DNA of 64,000 nt from a virus, in the IMG/VR virus record IMGVR_UViG_3300042542_003555, positions 1 through 64,000 of that record; one strand, written 5' to 3'. The translations under genes and the position numbers were made by a program. The notes under the pieces are model-generated. The model saw only the letters and a program-made list of their open reading frames with translations, was not told the DNA's origin and did no database searches. Positions 1 through 5,897 of this stretch are shown one piece after another. Position 1 is the first letter of the stretch. Each line of letters starts with the position of its first letter.

Positions 1-135
1 CATTCCATTATAACCAATAGAAACAATTCTATCTTCTTTAACTATAATAGCACCAACTTGTAAACGAACTGCTGATGATAATTCAGCAAATCGTTTTGCT
101 ACATCCATGTATGCTCTAATATATTTTTGTTTCAT
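1..135 (-). CDS. dCMP deaminase, N-terminal part (cut by window edge)
   Basis: The 45 visible codons start at an ATG (133-135) and run off the left edge. The translation has the N-terminal helix and first strands of the zinc-dependent deoxycytidylate deaminase family: a KRFAELSSAVRLQVGAII stretch, then KEDRIVSIGYNGM at the window end, which in this family continues as NGMPxG before the catalytic HAE motif. The enzyme makes dUMP from dCMP for phage thymidylate synthesis. The zinc ligands lie outside the window, so catalysis cannot be judged. Two tRNA genes lie directly upstream. The family call rests on the N-terminal motif only. Confidence 0.8.
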   Translation of the reverse strand, partial: MKQKYIRAYMDVAKRFAELSSAVRLQVGAIIVKEDRIVSIGYNGM

Positions 136-147
136 AATAATCTTTGG

Positions 148-221
148 TGGGCCGGGAGAGGTTCGAACTCTCTATCTCCCGATTATGAGTCGGATGCCTA
201 TACCATATATGCTTCCGGCCC
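148..221 (-). tRNA. tRNA with CAT anticodon (Met or lysidine-type Ile2)
   Basis: A 74-nt cloverleaf folds on the minus strand. The 7-bp acceptor stem GGGCCGG/CCGGCCC is followed by discriminator A. The anticodon stem TCCGA/TCGGG carries loop CTCATAA with anticodon CAT at 185-187. The T arm GAGAG-TTCGAAC-CTCTC is perfect. No CCA is encoded. The anticodon arm core CGACTCATAATCG matches bacterial tRNA-Ile2 as I remember it, so the tRNA may be modified to lysidine and read AUA rather than serve as elongator Met. It forms a pair with the tRNA-Arg gene 9 nt away. Confidence 0.9.
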
Positions 222-230
222 ACGTTTTGG

Positions 231-302
231 TCCGGCGTGAGGGAATCGAACCCCCATTAAGAGTTTAGAAGACTCCTGTCCTATCCGTTGAACGAACGCC
301 AG
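231..302 (-). tRNA. tRNA-Arg (TCT)
   Basis: A 72-nt cloverleaf folds on the minus strand. The acceptor CTGGCGT/ACGCCGG pairs with one G-T wobble, the discriminator is A and the D stem is GTTC/GGAC. The anticodon stem GGAGT/ACTCT has loop CTTCTAA with anticodon TCT at 267-269. The T arm GGGGG-TTCGATT-CCCTC pairs with one wobble. It reads AGA, a favoured arginine codon in AT-rich phage genes. CCA is not encoded. The gene lies between the 90-aa gene and the CAT tRNA and is probably co-transcribed with them. Confidence 0.93.
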
Positions 303-575
303 TTATTCTTGATAATTTATCTTATTGACAAATTTAAATTTCTGTTCTTCTGTCCACTCTTGAAGATACGCATTATCTTTGTTAAATACCTTCAAATATT
401 CTGCATCATCTATTTCACGAACAGAGGTGATATTTTCATCAACATGATATTGAGAAAATTCTTTTAAGTTTCCATCATTACAAACAACCTCGTCACATGC
501 ATGTCCTTCTTCTTTGGCTTCCACAACATAACGATGACGAAAGATACTCACAGTTTCAACCAAATATTTCTTCAT
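303..575 (-). CDS. Hypothetical protein, 90 aa
   Basis: I do not recognise this small protein. It begins MKKYLVETVSIFRHRYVVEA and reads as an alternating strand/helix domain with many acidic residues (EAKEEGHACDEVV, DENITSVREIDDAEY). The chosen ATG (573-575) has AAGGAA 6 nt upstream. The longer reading from an ATG at 611 would overlap the gene upstream and has no comparable ribosome site. It is the last protein gene of the small 0.3-1.0 kb cluster, before the two tRNA genes. The ribosome site and packing support it as real. Confidence 0.7.
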   Translation of the reverse strand: MKKYLVETVSIFRHRYVVEAKEEGHACDEVVCNDGNLKEFSQYHVDENITSVREIDDAEYLKVFNKDNAYLQEWTEEQKFKFVNKINYQE

Positions 576-585
576 AGTCATTTCC

Positions 586-786
586 TTATGCATCAAACAT
601 ATTACGAACAATTTTATCTTTGATCATTGCAGGTACGCTTTGATATGGCCATTCAAGCCAAAATGGACAACCGTTGTTCCACTTACTGTTACGAATAAAA
701 TAGCCATATTCATCCAAATCTTTTTTGTTCTTAGGATTGAATATTCTACGATTATACATTGCCTGTGATAATTTATTCAGAATCAT
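586..786 (-). CDS. Hypothetical protein, 66 aa
   Basis: Small protein of unknown function with a central aromatic stretch (GYFIRNSKWNNGCPFWLEW) and basic residues near both ends. Its ATG overlaps the stop of the upstream 66-aa gene as ATGA (783-786), which suggests translational coupling, and GGAG lies 9 nt before the ATG. A second possible start (MYNRRIF) lies nine codons inside. No signal peptide or membrane segment is visible. Confidence 0.65.
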   Translation of the reverse strand: MILNKLSQAMYNRRIFNPKNKKDLDEYGYFIRNSKWNNGCPFWLEWPYQSVPAMIKDKIVRNMFDA

Positions 787-983
787 TTAACATACTCCAG
801 GTTATCTTTACGCATATAAAAAACTTTAGGGTGTTCAGATACTTCCTTAATGATAGGAAGAAATGCAACACCATCTATGTCCTTTACGGGCCAGTGAGAA
901 TAGGTGTAATAAACCTCATCAATATGAAGTCGATTACGAACTTTCTGTAAGATTTCTTTAGGTTTTTGATAAGATTTTTTCAT
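783..983 (-). CDS. Hypothetical protein, 66 aa, possibly leaderless mRNA
   Basis: Small, basic protein of unknown function (begins MKKSYQKPKEILQKVRNRL; aromatic centre EVYYTYSHWP). It is the first gene after a strong sigma70-like promoter whose -10 (998-993) puts the transcript start about 3 nt before the ATG at 983. No Shine-Dalgarno sequence is present, and no other in-frame ATG lies near the N terminus. Translation may therefore be leaderless, or use longer transcripts reading through from hsp20. It overlaps the next gene by 4 nt (ATGA). Confidence 0.65.
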   Translation of the reverse strand: MKKSYQKPKEILQKVRNRLHIDEVYYTYSHWPVKDIDGVAFLPIIKEVSEHPKVFYMRKDNLEYVK

Positions 984-992
984 AGTGTATAT

Positions 993-1021
993 AGTGTATC
1001 ACAGGCAAATTCAAATGTCAA
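993..1021 (-). promoter_or_regulatory. Early sigma70-like promoter, extended -10
   Basis: On the minus strand TTGACA (1021-1016), a 17-nt spacer and TACACT (998-993), with TG one base before the -10 (extended -10). It fires toward the 66-aa gene at 783-983. The 9-bp word ATACACTAT is tandemly duplicated here (999-991 and 990-982), so the -10 has a second copy just before the start codon. Confidence 0.75.
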
Positions 1022-1023
1022 CA

Positions 1024-1044
1024 GGTGGGGCATTGCACCCCACC
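1024..1044 (-). terminator. GC-rich hairpin after hsp20 (weak terminator candidate)
   Basis: Perfect 7-bp inverted repeat GGTGGGG/CCCCACC with a 7-nt loop, 11 nt after the hsp20 stop codon. No U-tract follows, so it is not a classical intrinsic terminator. It may act as a 3' mRNA-stabilising hairpin or separate hsp20 from the promoter directly downstream. Confidence 0.4.
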
Positions 1045-1055
1045 ATTACTACCAA

Positions 1056-1499
1056 TTACTTGGATTCTGTTTCTTTAATTGCAATTTTCTTAACAGTTTC
1101 TTGTGCATGGTAGAGATTTTCTAACCAAACTCTTAGCATTCCATTAACCATTTCAGCATCACCAACTTCTACTTTGTCGGCAATTGTAAATGTACGTTGG
1201 AAGGCACGGTTAGCGATTCCTTTGAACAGATAATCTTCACTTTCATTATCTTGTGTGGCACCTTTGATAACCAACTTGTTACCTTCTACAGTAACTTCAA
1301 TATCAGATTTAGCAAAGCCAGCAACTGCCATTTCAATGACATACTTGTTGTCTTTTACTTTCTTAATATTGTATGGTGGCCAGTTTGGTGCATTTTTGGC
1401 AATGTTGTTTGCGGTATCTTGTAACTGATCAAACAGCTTGTCGAAGCCAACGGTGAAGGGTTCGTAAACGGAACGGGAAGGGAATAGATTGAGAGTCAT
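1056..1499 (-). CDS. hsp20: Hsp20 family small heat-shock protein
   Basis: A 147-aa alpha-crystallin-domain chaperone of the IbpA type. The N terminus has the aromatic IbpA-like segment (FPSRSVYEPFTVGFDKLFD), followed by the crystallin domain with NKYVIEMAVAGFAKSDIEV, NKLVIKG, the GIANRAFQRTFTI edge strand and the NGMLRVWLE region. Small Hsps hold unfolding proteins; in T4-like aquatic phages they are thought to help virion assembly or host proteostasis. The chosen ATG has AAGGAGA 5 nt upstream; a longer frame reaching 1559 would start inside the promoter. The gene has a combined early/late promoter and a leader hairpin. Confidence 0.93.
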   Translation of the reverse strand: MTLNLFPSRSVYEPFTVGFDKLFDQLQDTANNIAKNAPNWPPYNIKKVKDNKYVIEMAVAGFAKSDIEVTVEGNKLVIKGATQDNESEDYLFKGIANRAFQRTFTIADKVEVGDAEMVNGMLRVWLENLYHAQETVKKIAIKETESK

Positions 1500-1529
1500 G
1501 TAAGTCTCCTTAGTTAAGCGAGTTAATAA

Positions 1530-1556
1530 ACTGTAGACCCCGAAGGCATCTACAGT
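1530..1556 (-). promoter_or_regulatory. 5'-leader stem-loop with cUUCGg tetraloop (hsp20)
   Basis: On the minus strand ACTGTAGA (1556-1549) pairs with TCTACAGT (1537-1530) around an inner CC-TTCG-GG, giving a stem capped by the very stable CUUCGG tetraloop. It begins within a few nt of the predicted transcript start (about 1554). Its place at the 5' end suggests mRNA stabilisation. It does not cover the Shine-Dalgarno sequence. Confidence 0.65.
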
Positions 1557-1558
1557 CA

Positions 1559-1589
1559 TATTTATATCACACTAAGGATATTTTGTCAA
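1559..1589 (-). promoter_or_regulatory. Overlapping early (TTGACA-N17-TATAAA) and late (TATAAATA) promoter of hsp20
   Basis: On the minus strand TTGACA (1589-1584) is followed by 17 nt and TATAAA (1566-1561), with TG one base before the -10. The same -10 extends to TATAAATA (1566-1559), an exact T4-type late promoter. One site could therefore serve host sigma70 early and gp55 late. The -35 overlaps the regA stop codon. Confidence 0.8.
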
Positions 1590-1990
1590 TCTCTTTGTAT
1601 TTTCTTGCCAATATTGTACTTAGGTACCAGCTCCCAATCATCTTTCTCACGGAAGCCAATGATCTTGATTTGAGATAAACCAACTTGTAGATTTTCCACT
1701 TGTTTTGGATTTACAAGTTTTACCAAACCCCAATCTTCTAATAATAGAGCGATAGTATTTCTACGTGCCAAGTCATTATCAGTAATATCAGTTGGTTTGC
1801 CATCTAATGCAAACAGTTCTTTGAAATGAACTATGTAATATTTACCTTGTTTATGTAAAATGTGGCAAGATTGATACAGTAGTTTTTCTTTTTTGGATGC
1901 TACACCAATACGAGTCAATGTTTCACGAACTTTCAGAAAATCATCTTTCGCATTAAGTGTCACCTCTATCATATCTTCTATACGAATCAT
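1586..1990 (-). CDS. regA: RegA translational repressor
   Basis: A 134-aa homologue of T4 RegA, the RNA-binding repressor that blocks ribosome access on early phage mRNAs, including clamp and clamp-loader genes and its own. Family features are clear: MIEVTL at the start of the core, FLKVRETLTRIGVASKK, LYQSCHILHKQGKYYIVHFK, the LLEDWGL segment and C-terminal WELVPKYNIGKK. The ATG overlaps the gp62 stop (TAATG), with GGTGA upstream. An internal ATG six codons in matches the T4 start. Order gp44-gp62-regA is as in T4, but hsp20 follows instead of DNA polymerase. Confidence 0.95.
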   Translation of the reverse strand: MIRIEDMIEVTLNAKDDFLKVRETLTRIGVASKKEKLLYQSCHILHKQGKYYIVHFKELFALDGKPTDITDNDLARRNTIALLLEDWGLVKLVNPKQVENLQVGLSQIKIIGFREKDDWELVPKYNIGKKIQRD

Positions 1991-2379
1991 TATTTTGTCA
2001 CCCCGCCTTTATCTATTTTTGTTTTTATATAAGCGATTTGTTCATCAGACAAGATCCGTAGTGCCTCTTTGGCCTTGCTATCAGAGTATCCAAAATACTC
2101 TTTAATGCAAGCTAGATTCTTGTCAACCTCAGACTTCTGCCACGGTTGAAATTTCCGTTTCATAGGTCTGATAGTATTTAGAAGATAGTGGTATTGAAGC
2201 TTTTTATCTAAAAAGTGATTTGTATTCATCTGATTGACGTATGGAACACAATCTAAATGATAGGACAAAGCACGATTTACAATGAATGGATTATAGTCTT
2301 TTTCGTCATTTTCATCCAGAAGAACATCTTTCTTAGACTGAAGAATTGACGGTACGACTTCTTTGAATATGTCTGCCAT
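1990..2379 (-). CDS. gp62: Sliding-clamp loader small subunit gp62
   Basis: A 129-aa protein at the T4 gene 62 position. gp62 and four gp44 subunits load the gp45 clamp at primer termini. Visible family-like segments are NPFIVNRALSYHLDCVPYVNQMN and HFLDKKLQYHYLLNTIRP, followed by a basic KRKFQPW stretch. It is shorter than T4 gp62 (187 aa), as in other aquatic T4-like phages. The gene shares one nt with the gp44 stop (TAATG) and one with the regA start, so all three are translationally coupled. The assignment rests mainly on position. Confidence 0.88.
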   Translation of the reverse strand: MADIFKEVVPSILQSKKDVLLDENDEKDYNPFIVNRALSYHLDCVPYVNQMNTNHFLDKKLQYHYLLNTIRPMKRKFQPWQKSEVDKNLACIKEYFGYSDSKAKEALRILSDEQIAYIKTKIDKGGVTK

Positions 2380-3314
2380 TATGCAAACTCACACTCAACC
2401 ATCATTTCAGTCAAACATGCCATCAGATTAATTTCTTGGTCTGCGGCAAAGGCTGCTTGATATTGATACTTAGCCAAAACCAGCACGGTAGGAGGTATAG
2501 AACTAGACTGCAAATACTCATACATGTTATCGTATAGTTTACGATAGATACGAGCAGGGTCATTGTCTAGATTGTTTGTGACCCATTTACGAGCAGCAGC
2601 AAAGTCTTTTTCTTTGAGTGCTGTAATCAGTTCTTTTGTTTGAATGTCAGATACGGAAGAAAGAATACCTTTATCGATAGTTCCAGATGCAGAGTATCGT
2701 TGAAGTTCATTTAGAATACGACGATTATCTGGAAAGTGTTTTGTGATAACTGCGGCAACAACTTCTTTATCGTAAGTGATATTTTCTTCACCTAGAATCC
2801 ATTCAACCCGTTTCATAAATTGTGTAGCTAGTTTAGCTTTGCTACCATTTGTCTTGAAGTCAACAACGGCACAGCGGGAATGAATCGGATCAATAATACG
2901 ATTCTTGAAGTTGCAAGTAAAGATGAAAGAGCAATTCGATGAAAATTCTTCAATTGCTCCACGTAATGCAGGTTGTGTTGAGTTTGGATTTAGATAATCT
3001 GCTTCATCAATAATAATGACTTTGCGACCACCAGTAAGACTGACTGATGAAGCATAATTTTTGATTTTGTTTCTGAGAACATCAATACCCGATTCATCAG
3101 AGCCATTGATGATGATGTAATCACAACCTACTTCATCACACAAGGCTCTTGCAATTGTAGTCTTACCTACGCCCGCTGAACCAGACAGAAGAAGATTGGG
3201 AATCTCTTTTCTGTCAACATACTCCTGAAAAGTTTTCTTCAGACTATCATGAAGAATACAGTCTTCTACTTTACGAGGGCGATACTTTTCTACCCAAAGA
3301 ATTTGGTCGTTCAT
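2379..3314 (-). CDS. gp44: Sliding-clamp loader ATPase gp44
   Basis: A 311-aa AAA+ clamp-loader large subunit. Walker A is GSAGVGKTT at residues 45-53, Walker B is IIIDEADYL near residue 100, and the SRC arginine-finger motif appears as HSRC. The N-terminal WVEKYRP is the RFC-type opening. It hydrolyses ATP to open and place gp45 on DNA. GGAG lies 7 nt before the ATG. The stop overlaps the gp62 start. Length matches T4 gp44 (319 aa). Confidence 0.97.
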   Translation of the reverse strand: MNDQILWVEKYRPRKVEDCILHDSLKKTFQEYVDRKEIPNLLLSGSAGVGKTTIARALCDEVGCDYIIINGSDESGIDVLRNKIKNYASSVSLTGGRKVIIIDEADYLNPNSTQPALRGAIEEFSSNCSFIFTCNFKNRIIDPIHSRCAVVDFKTNGSKAKLATQFMKRVEWILGEENITYDKEVVAAVITKHFPDNRRILNELQRYSASGTIDKGILSSVSDIQTKELITALKEKDFAAARKWVTNNLDNDPARIYRKLYDNMYEYLQSSSIPPTVLVLAKYQYQAAFAADQEINLMACLTEMMVECEFA

Positions 3315-3352
3315 TCACATGCTCCATAATAAAAAACATCTTAATTATTGAA

Positions 3353-3568
3353 TCAGTATTGATTCAATTCACCACTAATCATACCAGCAACATCCAAATA
3401 TCCTTCTTCAACAATCACATTACCATTTGACAATATAATCACAGTTTTTCCAATATATGGTTCCATTTCTGGAGTTGCTGCTTTCACTAGAGCAAAAACT
3501 GACACAACATTTTTTGGATTAATTGAAATAGAGTTTTTTGTTTCGGCTTCTGTAAACGTAAGTAGCAT
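3353..3568 (-). CDS. Hypothetical 71-aa protein between clamp and clamp loader
   Basis: Small protein inserted between gp45 and gp44, two nt after the gp45 stop. GAGGAA precedes the ATG. The sequence looks all-beta: SINPKNVVSVFAL, GKTVIILSNGNVIVEEGYLD, then a short helix. The pattern of a residue-position loop followed by TVIILSNG resembles the small FlbD-like fold, but I cannot confirm that by eye. It lies inside the clamp operon and so should be expressed with it. T4 has no counterpart at this place. Confidence 0.75.
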   Translation of the reverse strand: MLLTFTEAETKNSISINPKNVVSVFALVKAATPEMEPYIGKTVIILSNGNVIVEEGYLDVAGMISGELNQY

Positions 3569-3570
3569 AA

Positions 3571-4248
3571 TTATTCCTCAAAGGTTGATGAATCTTTTTC
3601 AGTTGCAATCCAATATTCAATTGGATCTTTTTTATTTTTGAAATGAGAAATTCCTTTTGATGAGACAGTAACTTCATAGCTACCAGGAATCATCTTGAGA
3701 TTCTCAGTTTTAAACACCGATTTGAATACTTTATCTGTTTCACCAATCTCAACAGAGTTGACATTTGCAGCATCATTTTTTGCATCAAAAGAAGTCAATT
3801 TCAATTTACCATTGACACCTTCAATTGCAACATGTGGAGATTGAAGTACATTTGCTGTTCTCATAATCCAATCATAATCTGATTCTTCAAGAGTAAATGA
3901 AACATCTTGAGATGGCATAATAACAGTTTTGTCGGGAGGTGTAACAATCATACTCTTATCAGTAAAACGATATTTAATCTTACTACGACCACCAAGCGAA
4001 TTAATGAGAATATGCTTTTCATCAAATTCAAGTTCTGGTGTTTCTTTTCCTAGAGATAAAACTGATAGAAAGTTATTCAAATCATAGACTGCAAATTCTT
4101 GCGGAATATCTTCTTGCAAAGTAGCCTGTGCCAGAACAGTTTTTGTGGATGAGACCGTTGATAGTGTGCTACCTTTTTTGAAAAGAATTCCAGAATTAAT
4201 TCCAGAAAAATTCTTCAGAATGATAAGTGTTTCATTTGAGAGTTTCAT
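3571..4248 (-). CDS. gp45: DNA polymerase sliding clamp gp45
   Basis: A 225-aa clamp that tethers DNA polymerase and, in T4-like phages, activates late transcription through gp55. Features include the opening MKLSNETLIILKNFSGINSG, the LAQATLQEDIPQEFAVYDLNNFL region and the second half with GSYEVTVSSKGISHFK and IEYWIA. Length matches T4 gp45 (228 aa). The start at 4248 is chosen because GGAG sits 6 nt upstream; an in-frame ATG four codons earlier would use part of that same site as coding. It overlaps the end of the upstream gene by 17 nt. Confidence 0.95.
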   Translation of the reverse strand: MKLSNETLIILKNFSGINSGILFKKGSTLSTVSSTKTVLAQATLQEDIPQEFAVYDLNNFLSVLSLGKETPELEFDEKHILINSLGGRSKIKYRFTDKSMIVTPPDKTVIMPSQDVSFTLEESDYDWIMRTANVLQSPHVAIEGVNGKLKLTSFDAKNDAANVNSVEIGETDKVFKSVFKTENLKMIPGSYEVTVSSKGISHFKNKKDPIEYWIATEKDSSTFEE

Positions 4249-4552
4249 TTGTTTCTCCATTATGTAAAGAGTACATTATATCATGTTCATATAGAAACAT
4301 CAAGCAGCACATCGCATGTGCCAAGTGATGTAAACCAGATTCGGGGTCAAATTGTTCTCCTCTTTTCCATGCCCATATGTGTCTTTCCATTGCATCAAAG
4401 TACCTACGTTTTGAATCGGGTACTTTTTTCCAATTATCACGTTCATATTTTTGAGCACCAAAGGTTAAAACCTTTACTGTTTCTTCTAATGCAAGAGGAG
4501 GTAATAGGCCGTACTCTGATTTACCACCATCAAATTTACGACCTTGACCCAT
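4232..4552 (-). CDS. MazZ/DUF5664-type dATP/dGTP diphosphohydrolase
   Basis: A 106-aa member of the family once called DUF5664 and now linked to MazZ, the dGTP diphosphohydrolase of 2-aminoadenine phages. Family motifs: RKFDGGKSEYGLLPP at the N terminus, VLTFGAQKYERDNW, the RYFDAMERHIWAW helix and the metal-binding helices EQFDPESGLHHLAHAMCCL. It probably hydrolyses purine dNTPs in the cytoplasm. No PurZ is visible in the window, so a Z-genome is not implied. Its ATG overlaps the glycosyltransferase stop (TAATG) and its end overlaps gp45. Confidence 0.82.
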   Translation of the reverse strand: MGQGRKFDGGKSEYGLLPPLALEETVKVLTFGAQKYERDNWKKVPDSKRRYFDAMERHIWAWKRGEQFDPESGLHHLAHAMCCLMFLYEHDIMYSLHNGETNETLK

Positions 4553-5448
4553 TACATTTCTCCAACGAAGTTTGCAATTGCTGGCATATCACCATGGAAG
4601 TGATAAGTTCCAATATGTGCGGTTTTCATCCATGGACATAGATAGATTTTTCCACCAATGTTTCTCCACCACTGACAGAACATATAATCTTCAGACAGAT
4701 ATCGGTGAGAAGCTTCTTCTTCTTTACCTAGAAGTTTTTTTGCTTCTGATTCTACATCTTCACCTTTTGCTGCTCTCTGTAGTAATTGATGAGCATCTTC
4801 AAATGTGTACCCCTTATCAATTACAGTATCGAAGTAGGCATGAATCATTCTTGAACCATCAAAATGTGCTTGTCCTACATGATCTGGTTTATAGTTGAGA
4901 TGTGGATAAGCATCTGCAAATTTTGCAAACACTTCACGTTTTACCATCATGAAACCAGTACCGATTTCCATAACTTCAAGAGGTTCAGTTACATTAAATT
5001 GTGCTGTTCCTTTTACAGGATTAAAAACAAAGTCACCTGCAAGTTTTTCTAAGCTTTGTGGTTCCATTTCTGGATGTTTTTGTAGTCCAGATTTAATGTT
5101 TTTCCACTTGATTGCTTTTTTAGGATAAGGACCACCAATAACGTCTTTGTCCAAAGCTAAAAGAGCAATAACATCTCTAGGATCAAAATTAATATCTGAG
5201 TCTAAGAACAATAAATGTGTGCAGTCTGAGCGACTTAGGAATTCATCAACAAGATAATTTCTTGCTCTTGTAATTAGAGATTCGTTAAATAGAAATGAAA
5301 ATTTTGTAGCAATACCATATTGCATACACATACCTTGTAAGTCAAGGCAAGATTTCATATATAGGCCATGATTCATGCCACCATACATTGGGGTAGCAAT
5401 GAATATACTTTTTTTTCTTAGTTCTTCTGTTTTAATGCTTATTTCCAT
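4552..5448 (-). CDS. Glycosyltransferase-like protein, 298 aa
   Basis: Predicted cytosolic nucleotide-sugar glycosyltransferase of the GT-A type. After an opening strand IFIATPMYGGMN there is a helix with SLITRARNYLVDEFL, then LLFLDSDINFDP, whose DSD is the metal-binding DXD motif, near residue 84. GGPYPKK and the IGTGFMMVKREVF acceptor-side motif follow, and the C terminus has AHIGTYHFHGDM. The acceptor (DNA base, host surface glycan or virion) cannot be told. It is the gene just downstream of the winged-helix unit's terminator and couples to the MazZ-like gene. Confidence 0.78.
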   Translation of the reverse strand: MEISIKTEELRKKSIFIATPMYGGMNHGLYMKSCLDLQGMCMQYGIATKFSFLFNESLITRARNYLVDEFLSRSDCTHLLFLDSDINFDPRDVIALLALDKDVIGGPYPKKAIKWKNIKSGLQKHPEMEPQSLEKLAGDFVFNPVKGTAQFNVTEPLEVMEIGTGFMMVKREVFAKFADAYPHLNYKPDHVGQAHFDGSRMIHAYFDTVIDKGYTFEDAHQLLQRAAKGEDVESEAKKLLGKEEEASHRYLSEDYMFCQWWRNIGGKIYLCPWMKTAHIGTYHFHGDMPAIANFVGEM

Positions 5449-5464
5449 ATTGACCTCTAGGTGT

Positions 5465-5497
5465 AAAAAAAGGAGAACTACCTTTTGAGTAGTCTCC
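5465..5497 (-). terminator. Rho-independent terminator after the winged-helix gene
   Basis: On the minus strand GGAGACTAC (5497-5489) pairs with GTAGTTCTCC (5481-5472) with one bulged A, followed by seven T (5471-5465). It begins 16 nt after the stop of the 90-aa gene, before the glycosyltransferase ATG. Confidence 0.85.
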
Positions 5498-5513
5498 TTT
5501 TTGTTTTCATGGA

Positions 5514-5786
5514 TTAGTTAGCAAAACTAAATCCACCTTTCAAAGCAGCTTGTACAAGCTTGCGGGTAGGTGTACCCATCTTGTAGTATTTTACTCTGCT
5601 GCCATTGTCGAGAGTTTTAGTGTTGGTATAGATGCAGTAACCTTCACGGCGAAGTTCCTCAATACGAGCAGAAACATTTTGAACACCGAAACGGCGTTGA
5701 GCTTGTGCAACTGTGAAAGTGTTGTAGCCTTCTTTTTGTTTCAAGGCATTCAACATGCGCTGTTTGGCTGATAGCTTTTGTGCCAT
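5514..5786 (-). CDS. Winged helix-turn-helix protein, 90 aa
   Basis: Small, basic, predicted DNA-binding protein. The AKQRMLNALKQKEGYNTFTVAQAQRRFGV segment gives helix 1, helix 2 and the turn; NVSARIEELRREGY is the recognition helix, and CIYTNTK...GSRVKYYKMG forms the wing. This matches the phage/bacterial HTH_39-like winged-helix type. GGAG lies 8 nt before the ATG. It is the only gene here with both its own strong sigma70 promoter and its own intrinsic terminator, suggesting high early expression as a regulator or nucleoid-binding protein. Its target is unknown. Confidence 0.82.
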   Translation of the reverse strand: MAQKLSAKQRMLNALKQKEGYNTFTVAQAQRRFGVQNVSARIEELRREGYCIYTNTKTLDNGSRVKYYKMGTPTRKLVQAALKGGFSFAN

Positions 5787-5818
5787 ATCATGATCTCCTA
5801 ATAAAAAATAACAAAGTT

Positions 5819-5844
5819 AAAAAAATCCTTGCATAATCAGCAAG
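5819..5844 (-). promoter_or_regulatory. Leader stem-loop plus T-run (possible attenuator)
   Basis: On the minus strand CTTGC (5844-5840), loop TGATTAT and GCAAG (5832-5828) are followed by GA and seven T (5825-5819). The stem is short (5 bp) but begins right at the predicted transcript start (about 5845). It could be a weak attenuator or a protective 5' hairpin. Confidence 0.4.
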
Positions 5845-5851
5845 TTTTCAC

Positions 5852-5880
5852 ATCATATCATTATGTAGTGTGTGTGTCAA
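5852..5880 (-). promoter_or_regulatory. Early sigma70-like promoter of the winged-helix gene
   Basis: On the minus strand TTGACA (5880-5875), a 17-nt spacer and TATGAT (5857-5852), with TG one base before the -10. It lies in the 111-nt gap after the methyltransferase gene and fires into the 90-aa gene. Confidence 0.85.
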
Positions 5881-5897
5881 GTATTTCAGTGGTAAAC

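Noticed and set aside
1500-1556. RNA thermometer in the hsp20 leader
   Set aside because: The hairpin does not sequester the AAGGAGA ribosome site and no ROSE or four-U pattern pairs with it.
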